DNA of 64,000 nucleotides from Streptosporangiaceae bacterium (GTDB lineage Bacteria > Actinomycetota > Actinomycetes > Streptosporangiales > Streptosporangiaceae), in assembly GCA_025964715.1 (NCBI GenBank), contig JAOPYH010000385.1:32039-96038 (forward strand), given 5' to 3'. Position 1 is the first letter of the stretch. The number at the start of each line of letters is the position of its first letter. Of the stretch, positions 1-10,502 are shown one piece after another. The position numbers and the translations under genes are program-made. The notes beneath the pieces were generated by a model. It did not search any database and was not told the DNA's origin. It worked only from the letters and a program-made list of their open reading frames with translations.

Positions 1-134
1 CCCTCTCCCACGGACAGGTAGTAGTCCACCAGGTCGTGCTTGGTGATCCCCCGCTCGGGGAAGTAGACCTTGTCCGGGTTGGTGACCTTGACCAGCCGGT
101 CCCCCACCGGAATCTCAATGAACGGCGATGCCAT
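1..134 (-). CDS. LigD-type DNA polymerase/primase domain protein (NHEJ), N-terminus only, truncated by window edge
   Basis: Reverse translation from ATG at 134 gives [44 protein letters not shown], typical N-terminus of LigD polymerase-domain proteins. Confidence 0.8.
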   Translation of the reverse strand, partial: MASPFIEIPVGDRLVKVTNPDKVYFPERGITKHDLVDYYLSVGE

Positions 135-207
135 ACCGGCACCGTAACCCACGCCTCCGGCTGCCGCCGGGCCGCGCGAGGGTCACGTGTGAACAGCGGG
201 TACGGTC

Positions 208-615
208 GTGTACATGGAAAAGGTGCGCAAGAGCGAGGCGGAATGGCGTGCCGAGCTGAGCCCGCAGGAGTACCAGGTGCTCCGCGAAGCGGGCACGGAA
301 CGGCCGTTCACCGGTGAGTACAACGACACCAAGACCGTCGGCGTGTACCGATGCCGCGGTTGCGGCACGGAGCTGTTCCGGTCGCAGACCAAGTTCGAGT
401 CGCACTGCGGCTGGCCGAGCTTCTACGCCCCGTCGGAGTCCGACGCGGTCACCCTCATCGAGGACAGCTCACTCGGGATGACGCGTACAGAGGTCAGGTG
501 TGCGAGCTGCGACTCCCACCTCGGCCACGTCTTCCGCGGCGAGGGCTATCCGAACCCCACCGACGACCGGTTCTGCATCAACAGCGTGTCGCTCACGCTC
601 GAACCTGGCGAGTGA
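208..615 (+). CDS. msrB: peptide-methionine (R)-S-oxide reductase
   Basis: [30 protein letters not shown] and RFCINSVSL motifs of MsrB; Zn CxxC pairs present. Confidence 0.95.
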   Translation: MYMEKVRKSEAEWRAELSPQEYQVLREAGTERPFTGEYNDTKTVGVYRCRGCGTELFRSQTKFESHCGWPSFYAPSESDAVTLIEDSSLGMTRTEVRCASCDSHLGHVFRGEGYPNPTDDRFCINSVSLTLEPGE

Positions 616-625
616 CTCAGCTGAC

Positions 626-1162
626 TCAGCGGGTCCGGCCGACCGTGCAGTCGTCCTTGGTGTCCTGCTTGTTCGCGATGACCACGTTGCCGTTGTCACT
701 CTTCTTCGCGTGAATGAAGACGACCGGGTCCTTGCTGCCGCGCTGCTGCGCGAGGTACTCGGCCGTCCACTCGCAGAGCGAGATGGCCTGCTGGGAGTTC
801 TCGTCGCTCTCCGGCAGGTCGGTGTAGACCCGCAGGTAGTTGCCGCTCTGCACGACCTTCTGCACATGCCCCGCCACCTTCTCGGCGGGATCCTTCTGCC
901 GGAGGTAGGCGACCGCCTGCGGCCCCACGTCGTCGCCGGCGATGGGGCTGGGTGTTCCCCCGCCCATCGGATGGGCCACGCCGGCCGCGCCCGCGGAGTG
1001 GGCCGAGGACCGCGCCGAGGAGGACGCCCCGGCCGTGGTGGCCGTAGGGGACGTGCCGGATCCAGCCATGGACAGGCCTGCCACCGCTGCTGCACCGAGC
1101 AGCACGGCCGCGCCCGTGCCCGTCCACGCCACGACGATCTTGCGCCGGTTCCGCTCGGCCAT
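626..1162 (-). CDS. hypothetical membrane-anchored/secreted protein
   Basis: N-terminal RNRRK then hydrophobic segment VVAWTGTGAAVLLGAAAVAGLSMA, Ser/Thr/Ala-rich linker, globular C-terminus; family not recognised. Confidence 0.65.
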   Translation of the reverse strand: MAERNRRKIVVAWTGTGAAVLLGAAAVAGLSMAGSGTSPTATTAGASSSARSSAHSAGAAGVAHPMGGGTPSPIAGDDVGPQAVAYLRQKDPAEKVAGHVQKVVQSGNYLRVYTDLPESDENSQQAISLCEWTAEYLAQQRGSKDPVVFIHAKKSDNGNVVIANKQDTKDDCTVGRTR

Positions 1163-1403
1163 GACCGTCCGAAGCCTGCGGTCGCACGCCTGGCTGAAGA
1201 CGGATGGCGGCTTGGCATGCCGACCCCTCGCATGCCGTGGCGCCTCGGTCACTTTCCCTCCCCTTCGGACTCCGTCCACGCTGCGAACGGGCCACCCGTG
1301 GCGACACCCCGCGCAGGCGTCGTCCCGAGAGCGAACTCTACTTTGGGAAGCGCCGTGACTTGCCGGATACCGTCCGAAATAGCCCCTGCGAGTTAGCTCG
1401 CCG

Positions 1404-2102
1404 TTACGGCAGACCCGCGACCAGCTCGGCGACGGGCTTGCGAAGCCCGGTGTAGAACGGGATCTCCTCGCGTACGTGCATCCGCGCCCGCGAGCCGCGC
1501 AGGTGGCGCATGAGGTCGACGATCCGGTGCAGCTCGTCGCCCTCGAAGGCAAGCATCCACTCATAGTCGTTGAGCGCGAAGGAGGCCACCGTGTTGGCCC
1601 GCACGTCCGGGTAGTCGCGGGCCATCATGCCGTGCTCGGACAGCATGGCGCGCCGCTCCTCGTCGGAGAGCAGATACCACTCGTAGGACCGGACGAACGG
1701 GTAGACGCAGACGTACGGCCGGGGCTTCTCGTCCGCGAGGAAGGCCGGGATGTGGCTCTTGTTGAACTCGGCGGGCCGGTGCAGCGCCATCGCCGACCAG
1801 ACCGGCTCGGAGGCACGGCCGAGGGCCGTGCGGCGGAACCGGCTGTAGATCTCCTGCAGGTCGTCGGAGCTGGGGGCGTGCCACCAGAACATGTAGTCGG
1901 CGTCGGCCCGGAACCCGGCGACGTCGTACAGGCCGCGGGTGGTGACGTCCTTCTGGGCCGCCTGCTGCAGCAGGTCCTCGACCTCGCCGGCCACCACGTC
2001 CCCCACGAGACTACCCAGGGTCCTCACCCGGAAGACCGACCACATCGTGTAGCGGATCTTGTCGTTGAGGTCGCGTGCCTTCGGCTTCTCCGTCGCTGCC
2101 AT
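1404..2102 (-). CDS. hemQ: HemQ / coproheme decarboxylase (chlorite dismutase family)
   Basis: [46 protein letters not shown] and [13 protein letters not shown] motifs; adjacent to hemY. Confidence 0.95.
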   Translation of the reverse strand: MAATEKPKARDLNDKIRYTMWSVFRVRTLGSLVGDVVAGEVEDLLQQAAQKDVTTRGLYDVAGFRADADYMFWWHAPSSDDLQEIYSRFRRTALGRASEPVWSAMALHRPAEFNKSHIPAFLADEKPRPYVCVYPFVRSYEWYLLSDEERRAMLSEHGMMARDYPDVRANTVASFALNDYEWMLAFEGDELHRIVDLMRHLRGSRARMHVREEIPFYTGLRKPVAELVAGLP

Positions 2103-3510
2103 GTCTCGATTCTCCATGACCTTCCAAGTGTTCGAGCACCCGGGCGGCCGCTGCGCGCCCGGTGGCGACGCACGCCGGGATCCCGAGTCCGTCGTAGGCC
2201 GCCCCGGCCACGGCGAGACCGGGCTGGCCGGCGACCGCGGCGCGAATCCGGGCCACCCTGTCGGCATGGCCCACGGTGTACTGCGGCAGGCCACCGCCCC
2301 ACCGGGTGACACGGGCGTCGATCGGGAGCTCGCCGACCCCGCAGGTGTCGGCCAGCTCGGTCATCGCCGCCGCCTTGAGGTCCTCGTCGGGGCGCTGCAA
2401 CGTGTGTTCCTCGCCGTACCTGCCGATGGAGCATCGTACGGCGATCGTGTGGGGGTCGCGCTCGGCGAGGTGGGGCCACTTGATCGTGCTGAAGGTCACG
2501 GCCTTGATGTCCCGGCGCTCCACGGCCGGGACCAGGTAACCGCTGCCGCCCGGCCGCTCCGGGAAGGCCGTCGAGGAGTAGGCCAGCGTGACGATGGCCA
2601 TGCTCGCGTACTCGATGCGCGCCAGCTCGGCCGCGGCGGCCGGGGCCGCGCCGGCCAGCAGCCGTCCGGCGGGCTGAGCGGGCACCGCGATCACCACCGC
2701 GTCCGCCTCGACGGTCTCCGGCTGCCGCGCCGGACCGACCGTCAGCCGCCAGCCCCCGGCCGCGGTCCGGGCGAGCTCGCGCACCATCGCGTTCGTCCGT
2801 ACGGTGCCACCGCCGGCGGTCACGGCCTCGGCGAGGAGCGCCGGCAGCGTGCCGAGGCCGCCGGGGAGGGTGGTGAAGACCGGACCGGCGTTCTTGGGGG
2901 CCGCGTCGCGTACGGACCGCGCGGCCGTGATCAGGGAGCGGTGGGTGCGGGCCGCCCCGGCGAGACCCGCCAGGGTCGCGTCGAAGGACAGCTCCTCGGT
3001 CCGCCCCGCGTAGACGCCGCCGAGCAGGGGCTCCACCAGCCGGTCCACGAGCTCGTGGCCGACCCGCGCGCCGACATAGTCGGCCACGGACACGTCCGCG
3101 CCACGCGGGCTTCTCGGCAGGGCCAGGTCCAGCGGGACCCGCGCGAGCCCCGCGCGGGACAGGATCCGGGACGCCGCGAGCGCCCGCAGATCCGCCGGCA
3201 CGCCCATCACGTGGCCGGTCGGCATCCGTCGCAGCGCGCCGCGGCTGAGGATCGCGGCCGACGTCGTGGCGGGATATACCAGCTGGTCGGACCTACCGAG
3301 ATCGCGGATCAGGTCGAGACCCTCCGGACGGCGCGCGAGCATGGACTCGGCGCCCTCGTCCACCGGGAGCCCGGCGACCTCGCTGACCCGCAGCTTGCCG
3401 CCGACCTCGGGCGCACCCTCGAGAACGGTGACCCGGGCGCCCCCGCGGACGAGCCACCGCGCGGCGGACAGGCCCGCGATGCCACCGCCGACCACCACGA
3501 CATGGGACAT
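2011..3510 (-). CDS. hemY: protoporphyrinogen/coproporphyrinogen III oxidase
   Basis: FAD motif [37 protein letters not shown]; next to hemQ. ORF runs about 92 nt into hemQ in another frame. Confidence 0.92.
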   Translation of the reverse strand: MSHVVVVGGGIAGLSAARWLVRGGARVTVLEGAPEVGGKLRVSEVAGLPVDEGAESMLARRPEGLDLIRDLGRSDQLVYPATTSAAILSRGALRRMPTGHVMGVPADLRALAASRILSRAGLARVPLDLALPRSPRGADVSVADYVGARVGHELVDRLVEPLLGGVYAGRTEELSFDATLAGLAGAARTHRSLITAARSVRDAAPKNAGPVFTTLPGGLGTLPALLAEAVTAGGGTVRTNAMVRELARTAAGGWRLTVGPARQPETVEADAVVIAVPAQPAGRLLAGAAPAAAAELARIEYASMAIVTLAYSSTAFPERPGGSGYLVPAVERRDIKAVTFSTIKWPHLAERDPHTIAVRCSIGRYGEEHTLQRPDEDLKAAAMTELADTCGVGELPIDARVTRWGGGLPQYTVGHADRVARIRAAVAGQPGLAVAGAAYDGLGIPACVATGRAAAARVLEHLEGHGESRHGSDGEAEGTRPQRQDPLHDVVGLPGEDPG

Positions 3511-3575
3511 GCTCTCAACGATCGCAGATGAACAGCGGTGGTACGACCACGCCGCCGAGCCGAACACGCCGTGGA

Positions 3576-4853
3576 CTACAGCTCCCCCTTGCACTCCAGA
3601 CGCTGCAGTGCCCTGGCCAGCGGCACGGACACGAGTGCGATCTGCCAGGAGCGGGCGCCCAGGACCCGCAGGGCCGCCGCCAGCGCCTCCGCGCTGATCT
3701 CCGCGGGCGGAGACCACGCGAGTCGGCGCACCACGTCGGGCTGGAGCATGTTCTCACTCGGCATGTGGTGCTCATCGGCGAGTGCGGCGACCGCCGCGCG
3801 CGTGGCGCTGAGCCGCTTGGCCGCCTCGGGGTCGCGCTCGGCCCAGCGGTGAGCGGGCGGTGGACCGTCGCCGGCCTGGCTCTGCTCGGGCTGCTCCCGT
3901 TCAGGGAGGCCCCGGGCCTTGGAGACCGCGCCGAGCCACACCGACAGATGACGCCGCGCGTTCCTGTTCCGCAGGGAGGACATTCCCTGCAGGTCGGCCA
4001 TCGTGCGCGGCAGCGTCAGCGAGAGCTCGACGATGGCCGCGTCCGGCAGCACCCTCCCTGGGGAGACGTCGCGGTCCTGCGCGATCCGGTCACGCGCCTG
4101 CCACACCTCCCGTACGACCGCGAGGCCGCGCCGGTTGCGCACCCGGTGGATGCCGGACGTACGCCGCCAGGGTTCGGCGCGTGGCGGCTTGGGCGGCGCG
4201 GCGAGGATGGACTCGAACTCCTCCATGGCCCAGGCGAGCTTGCCGGTCTCCGTCAGCTCCTCGTGCAGGGCGTCACGCAGCTCGACCAGCAACTCGACGT
4301 CCAGGGCCGCGTAGCGCAGCCACTCCACGGGCAGCGGCCTGGTGGACCAGTCCGCCGCGGAGTGGCCCTTCTCCAGGGCGAAGCCGAGCACGTTCTCGAT
4401 CATCGATCCGAGCCCGACCCGGGGGTGGCCGAGCAGCCGGCCGGCCAGTTCGGTGTCGAACAGGCCACGCGGGGCCATGCCCAGCTCGGCGAGACAGGGC
4501 AGGTCCTGGTTGGCCGCGTGCAGCACCATCTCGGCGTCCGCCAGCACCGCGTCGAGCGCGGACAGGTCCGGGCATCCCATTGGATCGATCAGCGCGGTCC
4601 CGGAGCCCGCCCGGCGCAACTGGACGAGATAGGCCCGCTGGCCATAGCGATAGCCCGAGGCCCGCTCGGCGTCCACCGCGACCGGCCCCGACCCCGCGGC
4701 GAAGGCCTCGACCACCCGGCTCAGCGCCTCGGCCGTCTGCACGACCGGGGGGATACCCTCACGCGGCTCCAGCAGCGGTGTGGCCGCAGGGCCACTGTCC
4801 GTCTCAGTCTGTCCCGCGGTCTCCGCGGAATGGTTCGTATCCGACACTCCCAC
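3576..4853 (-). CDS. rnd: ribonuclease D (DEDD 3'-5' exonuclease with HRDC domain)
   Basis: VAVDAERASGYRYGQRAYLVQLRR, VLHAANQDLPCL, FDTELAGRLLG, YAALDVELL exonuclease motifs. Confidence 0.9.
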   Translation of the reverse strand: MGVSDTNHSAETAGQTETDSGPAATPLLEPREGIPPVVQTAEALSRVVEAFAAGSGPVAVDAERASGYRYGQRAYLVQLRRAGSGTALIDPMGCPDLSALDAVLADAEMVLHAANQDLPCLAELGMAPRGLFDTELAGRLLGHPRVGLGSMIENVLGFALEKGHSAADWSTRPLPVEWLRYAALDVELLVELRDALHEELTETGKLAWAMEEFESILAAPPKPPRAEPWRRTSGIHRVRNRRGLAVVREVWQARDRIAQDRDVSPGRVLPDAAIVELSLTLPRTMADLQGMSSLRNRNARRHLSVWLGAVSKARGLPEREQPEQSQAGDGPPPAHRWAERDPEAAKRLSATRAAVAALADEHHMPSENMLQPDVVRRLAWSPPAEISAEALAAALRVLGARSWQIALVSVPLARALQRLECKGEL

Positions 4854-4871
4854 GCGCCTACCGTACGCCGC

Positions 4872-5591
4872 TCAGGATCCCGAACTCGTCAGAGAGGTGA
4901 TTCCAGCGGGCGGCAGGCCCGCCGCCATGCACATCACCTCGCACCACGCTCCCACGTGGCCGACCAGCTCCTCGCGTGCCGGGGACCATGAGGCGCGCAT
5001 CTCCAGCTCGGTGGTGGAGGGGTCGTCCCGCTTGTCACCGAAGCTCTCCGACACCGCCCGGGTGATCGTGCCGGACACGCCGGCGTAACCGACGGCGTCC
5101 AGCGTCTCGGTGAGCCAGCTCCACGCCACCGAGCCGATCAGCGGGTCGGCCGCGATCTCGGGCTCGAGGTCCGCCCGGATATAGGCGACGATCCGGAACT
5201 CCCCGACCCAGCCGCTGTGGCCCTGCGGGTCGTACAGGACGATCAGCCGGCCCATGGCGATCTCGGCGTCATCGCGATAGACCGACGCCGAGATGGCGGC
5301 GGAGTACGGCGCCAGGCGCTGCGGCGCCGGCATGTCCTCGAGCTCGAGCTCGGGCCGGGTCGGATCGCCCTCGACCGCGAGGCGCAGCGTCTCGAGAGCC
5401 CGCTGGAAGGGCGCCGGAACCTCGCTGGCCTGCGTCGGGGGCGGCGTCATGCGCGGGGCGCCCATGGGCTGAGCGTAGATCGTCGGAGCTGCCGGAGCAG
5501 GGACTGCCACGCCGGACGAGCCGTCCGGGACCGGATCGGCCGGGGGCGGGGGCCGCTGTGCGGGGTCATGGGGGGTGAAAACACTGTGCAC
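4872..5591 (-). CDS. DUF3000 domain-containing protein
   Basis: FQRALETLRLAV...RLAPYSAAISASV...GRLIVLYDPQGHSGWVGEFRIVAYIRADLEPEIAADPLIGSVAWSWL, the actinobacterial DUF3000 core. Confidence 0.8.
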   Translation of the reverse strand: MHSVFTPHDPAQRPPPPADPVPDGSSGVAVPAPAAPTIYAQPMGAPRMTPPPTQASEVPAPFQRALETLRLAVEGDPTRPELELEDMPAPQRLAPYSAAISASVYRDDAEIAMGRLIVLYDPQGHSGWVGEFRIVAYIRADLEPEIAADPLIGSVAWSWLTETLDAVGYAGVSGTITRAVSESFGDKRDDPSTTELEMRASWSPAREELVGHVGAWCEVMCMAAGLPPAGITSLTSSGS

Positions 5592-5614
5592 GTTTTCCGG
5601 GGGTCGGGGGACGC

Positions 5615-5818
5615 TCAGGCGGCCCGTGAGGCGACGGCCGGGGTCTCCCCCTCGGGCCTGGACTCGTGCACGTCGAGGAGGTCGGCCAGCACGACGGCCG
5701 AGCCGCAGTCCACGCAGATGAGCTCCGGGCAGTCATCGTGCCCGTCGACGCAGGGCGGCCGCTCGAACGGACGCTCATCGCCGCAGGTGGAGCAGGTGCG
5801 CATGGTCACGGCCATCAT
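5615..5818 (-). CDS. small zinc-ribbon protein
   Basis: MMAVTMRTCSTCGDERPFERPPCVDGHDDCPELICVDCGSAVV; paired CxxC motifs; conserved position between DUF3000 and hemE. Confidence 0.65.
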   Translation of the reverse strand: MMAVTMRTCSTCGDERPFERPPCVDGHDDCPELICVDCGSAVVLADLLDVHESRPEGETPAVASRAA

Positions 5819-5999
5819 GGGGGGCCTCCCTCGGCTCGAAGCATAAGGGGTGAGAACCGTACGGTTGCATGCCAGAGCGGAGGAATGCGGGACTTCGCTC
5901 GGCGTGTCCGAACCTCGTGCCGCCACTCGATCGCCGGCCAGGTCGCTCAGTCGCCGGTGCGGTGCCGATCAGCGGCGGATTCGTGGGACCATCCATAGC

Positions 6000-7034
6000 G
6001 TGCCTCTTGACGACGAAGCCGTGTTCCTGCGTGCCTGCCGCCGCGAACCGGTACCCCACACCCCTGTGTGGTTCATGCGCCAGGCCGGCCGGTCGCTCCC
6101 CGAATATCTGCGGGTGCGGGCCGGCACCCCCATGCTCGAGGCCTGCACGCGCCCCGATCTCATCACCGAGATCACGCTCCAGCCCGTACGACGCTACGCG
6201 GTCGACGCGGCGATCTTCTTCAGCGACATCATGGTGCCGCTGAAGGCGATCGGCGTGGATCTCGACATCAAGCCGGGCGTCGGCCCGGTCATCGCCGACC
6301 CGATCCGCGACGCCGCCGGAGCCGCGCGGCTGCGGCCGCTGACGCCCGAGGACGTGTCCTACGTCACCGAGGCGGTCCGGTCCCTGGTCGGCGAGCTCGG
6401 CGACACGCCTCTGATCGGGTTCGCCGGGGGTCCCTTCACCCTGGCCTCCTACCTCATCGAGGGCGGCCCGTCGAAGAACCACGACCTCACCAAGGCGATG
6501 ATGTACGGCGAGCCGGAGCTGTGGGCGGACCTGCTGAGCCGGCTGTCGGACATCACCACCGAGTTCCTGAAGGTCCAGGTCGCCGCCGGCGCCAGCGCGA
6601 TCCAGGTCTTCGACTCCTGGGTCGGCGCGGTGAGCCCGGAGGACTACCGGCGCTCGGTCCTCCCGCATACCAGCAAGATCTTCTCCGCGGTCGAGGACCT
6701 CGGCGTGCCCCGCATCCACTTCGGGGTCGGCACCGGCGAACTGCTGGGCCTCATGGGTGAGGCCGGCGCCGACGTCGTCGGGGTCGACTGGAGGGTGCCG
6801 CTCGATGCGGCCGTGAGCCGGGTCGAGCCCGGCAAGGCGCTGCAGGGCAACCTCGACCCCGCCGTGCTCTTCGCCCCCTGGGAGGTCATCGAGGAGCGGA
6901 CGCGCGACGTGCTCGCGCGCGGGCGCACCGCCGAGGGCCATGTGTTCAACCTCGGCCACGGCGTGCTGCCGTCGACCGATCCGGACAAGCTGGCCCGCCT
7001 GGCCGACTTCGTCCACGAGGCCTCCGCCCGCTGA
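6000..7034 (+). CDS. hemE: uroporphyrinogen decarboxylase
   Basis: [59 protein letters not shown] start. Confidence 0.97.
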   Translation: MPLDDEAVFLRACRREPVPHTPVWFMRQAGRSLPEYLRVRAGTPMLEACTRPDLITEITLQPVRRYAVDAAIFFSDIMVPLKAIGVDLDIKPGVGPVIADPIRDAAGAARLRPLTPEDVSYVTEAVRSLVGELGDTPLIGFAGGPFTLASYLIEGGPSKNHDLTKAMMYGEPELWADLLSRLSDITTEFLKVQVAAGASAIQVFDSWVGAVSPEDYRRSVLPHTSKIFSAVEDLGVPRIHFGVGTGELLGLMGEAGADVVGVDWRVPLDAAVSRVEPGKALQGNLDPAVLFAPWEVIEERTRDVLARGRTAEGHVFNLGHGVLPSTDPDKLARLADFVHEASAR

Positions 7035-8220
7035 GACCGCCGACCAGGACCGCGGCGAGGAGGACGACGACGATGACGTACGCCACCGCGGCCGGCCAGC
7101 CACCGCGCTCGAAGGCCAGGCCGCCGGCCGAGCCACCGACGCTGCTTCCGAGGTAGTAGGCGAACAGATACAACGCCGACGCCTGTGCCCTGGCGGTCTT
7201 CGCCCGGAGCCCGACCCAGCCGCTGGCCACCGAGTGCGCGGCGAAGAACCCGACCGTGAAGACGAGCAGGCCGGCTCCGACGAGCGGCACCGAGTCGGGC
7301 AGGGTCATCAGCAGTCCGGCCGCGATGAGGGCGAGGGCTCCGGCGAGGACGGCCCTGCGGCCGGCCTGGTCGGCGAGCCGGCCCGCGGTCGCCGAGCTCC
7401 AGGTCCCGCCGAGGTACATCAGGAACATCAGCCCGACCACGGCCTGCGGCAGGTGAAAGGGAGCGGCCAGCAGCCGGAAGCCCAGGAAGTTGTAGACGGT
7501 CACGAAGCCGGCCATGAGCAGCAGGCCGACGGCGAAGAGCCGGCGCAGTCCCCCGTCGGCCAGGTGCGTGCCGATGGCCCGCAGGTCCGCCCGGCCGGGC
7601 TGGAAGAACCGCGACCGGGGCAGCAGCGCCCAGAACAGGACGGTGCAGCCGAAGGAGACCAGCGCGCTTGCCGCGAGGGCCCAGCGCCAGCCGGCCAGGT
7701 CCGTGACCAGGATCGGAACCAGCCGGCCGAGGAGCCCGCCGATGGTGTTCCCCGCGATGTAGAGACCCATCGCGCCACCCAGCGCCTCGGGATGCACCTC
7801 GTCCGACAGATAGGCCATGGCGACCGCCGGTACGCCGGCCAGCGCGATCCCCTGGGCGGCCCGGATCACCGCGAGCACGGTGAAGGACGGGGCCATCGGG
7901 AGGAGAAGCCCCAGCACCGCGGCCGCGAGCGCGCACACGACCATCACGCGGGTCCGGCCGAGCTTCTCCGACAGCGCACTGACCGGGATGATCGCCAGAG
8001 CGAGCATGCCGGTGGAGAGCGACACCAGCAGGCTGACCGCGCTGGGTGACACGGCGAAGGCCTGCGACAGCACCGGGAGCAGGGCCTGGGTGCAGTAGAG
8101 CGACATGAATGTCGTCAGCCCGGCGGCGAACAGCGCGAGGTTCACCCGCCGCAGGCCAGGGGACGCGCGGCGGTGCCGCTCCGCTGCGGATTCCAGCAGG
8201 CCGTCGTGCACGGCGGTCAT
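6946..8220 (-). CDS. MFS transporter
   Basis: About 12 hydrophobic segments; [13 protein letters not shown] loop motif; divergent from LysR gene. Confidence 0.9.
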   Translation of the reverse strand: MTAVHDGLLESAAERHRRASPGLRRVNLALFAAGLTTFMSLYCTQALLPVLSQAFAVSPSAVSLLVSLSTGMLALAIIPVSALSEKLGRTRVMVVCALAAAVLGLLLPMAPSFTVLAVIRAAQGIALAGVPAVAMAYLSDEVHPEALGGAMGLYIAGNTIGGLLGRLVPILVTDLAGWRWALAASALVSFGCTVLFWALLPRSRFFQPGRADLRAIGTHLADGGLRRLFAVGLLLMAGFVTVYNFLGFRLLAAPFHLPQAVVGLMFLMYLGGTWSSATAGRLADQAGRRAVLAGALALIAAGLLMTLPDSVPLVGAGLLVFTVGFFAAHSVASGWVGLRAKTARAQASALYLFAYYLGSSVGGSAGGLAFERGGWPAAVAYVIVVVLLAAVLVGGLSGRRPRGRSRPGGPACPDRSTAARRGRG

Positions 8221-8320
8221 CGAGACTCCCTTCCCGGGACCACACCAGGCTGCCCTGAGCCCTAACGATGCGTCCAATGAGACTTTGACCTGTAACCGAT
8301 GTCGTGTGAGCATCAGTCCC

Positions 8321-9211
8321 ATGGACCTCACCACGGTGCGCTGGTTCCTGGCCGTCGCGGAGCACGGGCACATGACCCAGGCCGCCGCCGAACTGCGCGT
8401 CTCCCAGCCGGGCCTGTCCCGGGCCATCGCCCGTCTGGAGCGCGAGCTCGGCACGACCCTGTTCGACCGGGAGGGCCGTAACGTCCGGCTGAGCCGTTAC
8501 GGCGAGGTGTTCCGCGAGCACGCGCGGCGGCTCGTGACCGAAGAGGAGGCCGCCCGGCGGGCGCTGGCCCACGCCACCGACCCGGGGAAGGGCGAGATCC
8601 GGCTCGGGTTCCTGCACACCCAGGGCGCCTCGCTCGTACCGGACCTGATCCGGCGCTACCGCCGGCGGCACCCGCGCGTCACCTTCCGGCTGCTGCAGGA
8701 CAGTGCGGCGGGCATGGAGGCGGCGGTCCGGGCCGGCGAGGCCGACCTGGCCATCGTGAGCCCGCGCCCACGTGACGCCGCGTTCTCCTGGCGGCCGCTC
8801 GTCGTGGAACGGCTGCTGCTCGCGGTCCCGGCAGGTCACCGGCTGGCCCGCCGGCCGCGGGCCCGGCTGGCGGACGCGGCGGGCGAGCCGTTCATCGCCA
8901 TGCGCCCGGGGTTCGGACTGCGCGCGATCACCGACGAGCTGGCCCGGCAGGCCGGGATCCGTCCGGAGATCGCTTTCGAGGGTGAGGAAATCTCCACGGT
9001 CTCCGGGCTGGTGGGCGCCGGCCTCGGCGTCGCCATCGTGCCGCCGCCGCCCCAGGGTGAGGGTGTGCGGCATGTGCCGATCAGCGACCCGGCCGCGAGC
9101 CGCACGGTCGGGCTCACCTGGGTGACCGAGCGGACGCGGACACCGGCGGTCGAGAACTTCCTCGCCTTCGCCGCCGGAGACGAGGCTGCCCCCGGAGTCA
9201 GTGGTCACTGA
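8321..9211 (+). CDS. LysR-family transcriptional regulator
   Basis: MDLTTVRWFLAVAEHGHMTQAAAELRVSQPGLSRAIARLERELGTTLFDR HTH plus substrate-binding domain. Confidence 0.95.
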   Translation: MDLTTVRWFLAVAEHGHMTQAAAELRVSQPGLSRAIARLERELGTTLFDREGRNVRLSRYGEVFREHARRLVTEEEAARRALAHATDPGKGEIRLGFLHTQGASLVPDLIRRYRRRHPRVTFRLLQDSAAGMEAAVRAGEADLAIVSPRPRDAAFSWRPLVVERLLLAVPAGHRLARRPRARLADAAGEPFIAMRPGFGLRAITDELARQAGIRPEIAFEGEEISTVSGLVGAGLGVAIVPPPPQGEGVRHVPISDPAASRTVGLTWVTERTRTPAVENFLAFAAGDEAAPGVSGH

Positions 9212-9299
9212 CGGCTACCATGGGGGGGTTACCAGCGAGTAGCAACCCGCTTGTGAGCACTGGCTCACGTTGAGCCTCAGCATCGAGGGAGAACTCACC

Positions 9300-10502
9300 G
9301 TGCCTCGTACCGCACGTGACGTCGTGTTCGTGGACGGCGTTCGCACGCCGTTCGGCAAGGCGGGCCCCAAAGGGGTGTACGCCGAAACCCGCGCCGACGA
9401 CCTGGTCGTCCGCGCGATCCGTGAACTGATGCGCCGGAACCCGGACCTGCCGCCCGAGCGCGTGGACGAGGTCTCGGTCGCGGCCACCACACAGATCGGC
9501 GATCAGGGCCTGACCATCGGCCGTACCGCCGCGGTGCTGGCCGGGCTGCCCAAGAGCGTGCCGGGCTTCGCCATCGACCGGATGTGCGCCGGCGCCATGA
9601 CCGCTGTCACCACGACCGCCTCGGGCATCGCCTTCGGCGCCTATGACGTCGTCATCGCCGGCGGTGTCGAGCACATGGGGCGCCACCCGATGGGCGAGGG
9701 CGTCGACCCCAACCCGCGGTTCCTCGCCGAGAAGCTCGTGGACCCCTCGGCTCTGGTCATGGGGATGACCGCGGAGAACCTGCACGACCGGTTCCCGGAG
9801 ATCACCAAAGAGCGCGCGGACGCCTACGCGGTGCGCAGCCAGGACAGGGTCGCGGCGGCCTATGAGGCCGGCAAGATCCAGCGCGACCTGGTGCCGACCG
9901 CCGTCCGCTCGGCGGAGAAGGGCTACGGCGTCGCCACCCGCGATGAGCCGCCGCGTCCGGGCACCACCGTGGAGGACCTCGCCAAGCTCAAGACCCCCTT
10001 CCGGGTGCAGGGGAACGTCACCGCGGGCAACGCCGCGGGACTCAACGACGGTGCCACGGCCTGCCTGCTGGTCGCCGAGGACGTCGCCGCCGAGCTCGGG
10101 CTGCGCGCCCGCATGCGGCTTGTGGACTTCGCCTTCGCCGGCGTCGAGCCCGAGGTCATGGGCATCGGGCCGGTGCCGGCCACCGAGAAGCTGCTGGCTC
10201 GCAACGCTCTGACCATGGACGACATCGGCCTCATCGAGATCAACGAGGCCTTCGCCGTGCAGGTGCTCGCCTTCCTCGACCACTTCAAGATCGCCGACAC
10301 CGACCCGCGGGTGAACCCGTGGGGCGGCGCGATCGCGGTGGGCCACCCGCTGGCCTCGTCCGGCGTCCGCCTGATGAACCAGCTGTCCAGGCTCTTCGAG
10401 GAGCGTACGGACGTGCGCTTCGGCCTGACCACGATGTGCATCGGCATGGGCATGGGTGGCACCGTGCTCTGGGAGAACGTCAACTACGAGGGGGCCAAGT
10501 GA
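9300..10502 (+). CDS. fadA: acetyl-CoA C-acetyltransferase (thiolase)
   Basis: DRMCAGAMTAV active-site Cys, NAAGLNDGATA, NPWGGAIAVGHPLASSGVR, TMCIGMGMGGT thiolase signatures. Confidence 0.93.
   Translation: MPRTARDVVFVDGVRTPFGKAGPKGVYAETRADDLVVRAIRELMRRNPDLPPERVDEVSVAATTQIGDQGLTIGRTAAVLAGLPKSVPGFAIDRMCAGAMTAVTTTASGIAFGAYDVVIAGGVEHMGRHPMGEGVDPNPRFLAEKLVDPSALVMGMTAENLHDRFPEITKERADAYAVRSQDRVAAAYEAGKIQRDLVPTAVRSAEKGYGVATRDEPPRPGTTVEDLAKLKTPFRVQGNVTAGNAAGLNDGATACLLVAEDVAAELGLRARMRLVDFAFAGVEPEVMGIGPVPATEKLLARNALTMDDIGLIEINEAFAVQVLAFLDHFKIADTDPRVNPWGGAIAVGHPLASSGVRLMNQLSRLFEERTDVRFGLTTMCIGMGMGGTVLWENVNYEGAK

Noticed and set aside
6644-9208. 854-aa minus-strand ORF
   Set aside because: Overlaps MFS in another frame and is antisense to hemE and LysR; R/G/P-rich with no motif
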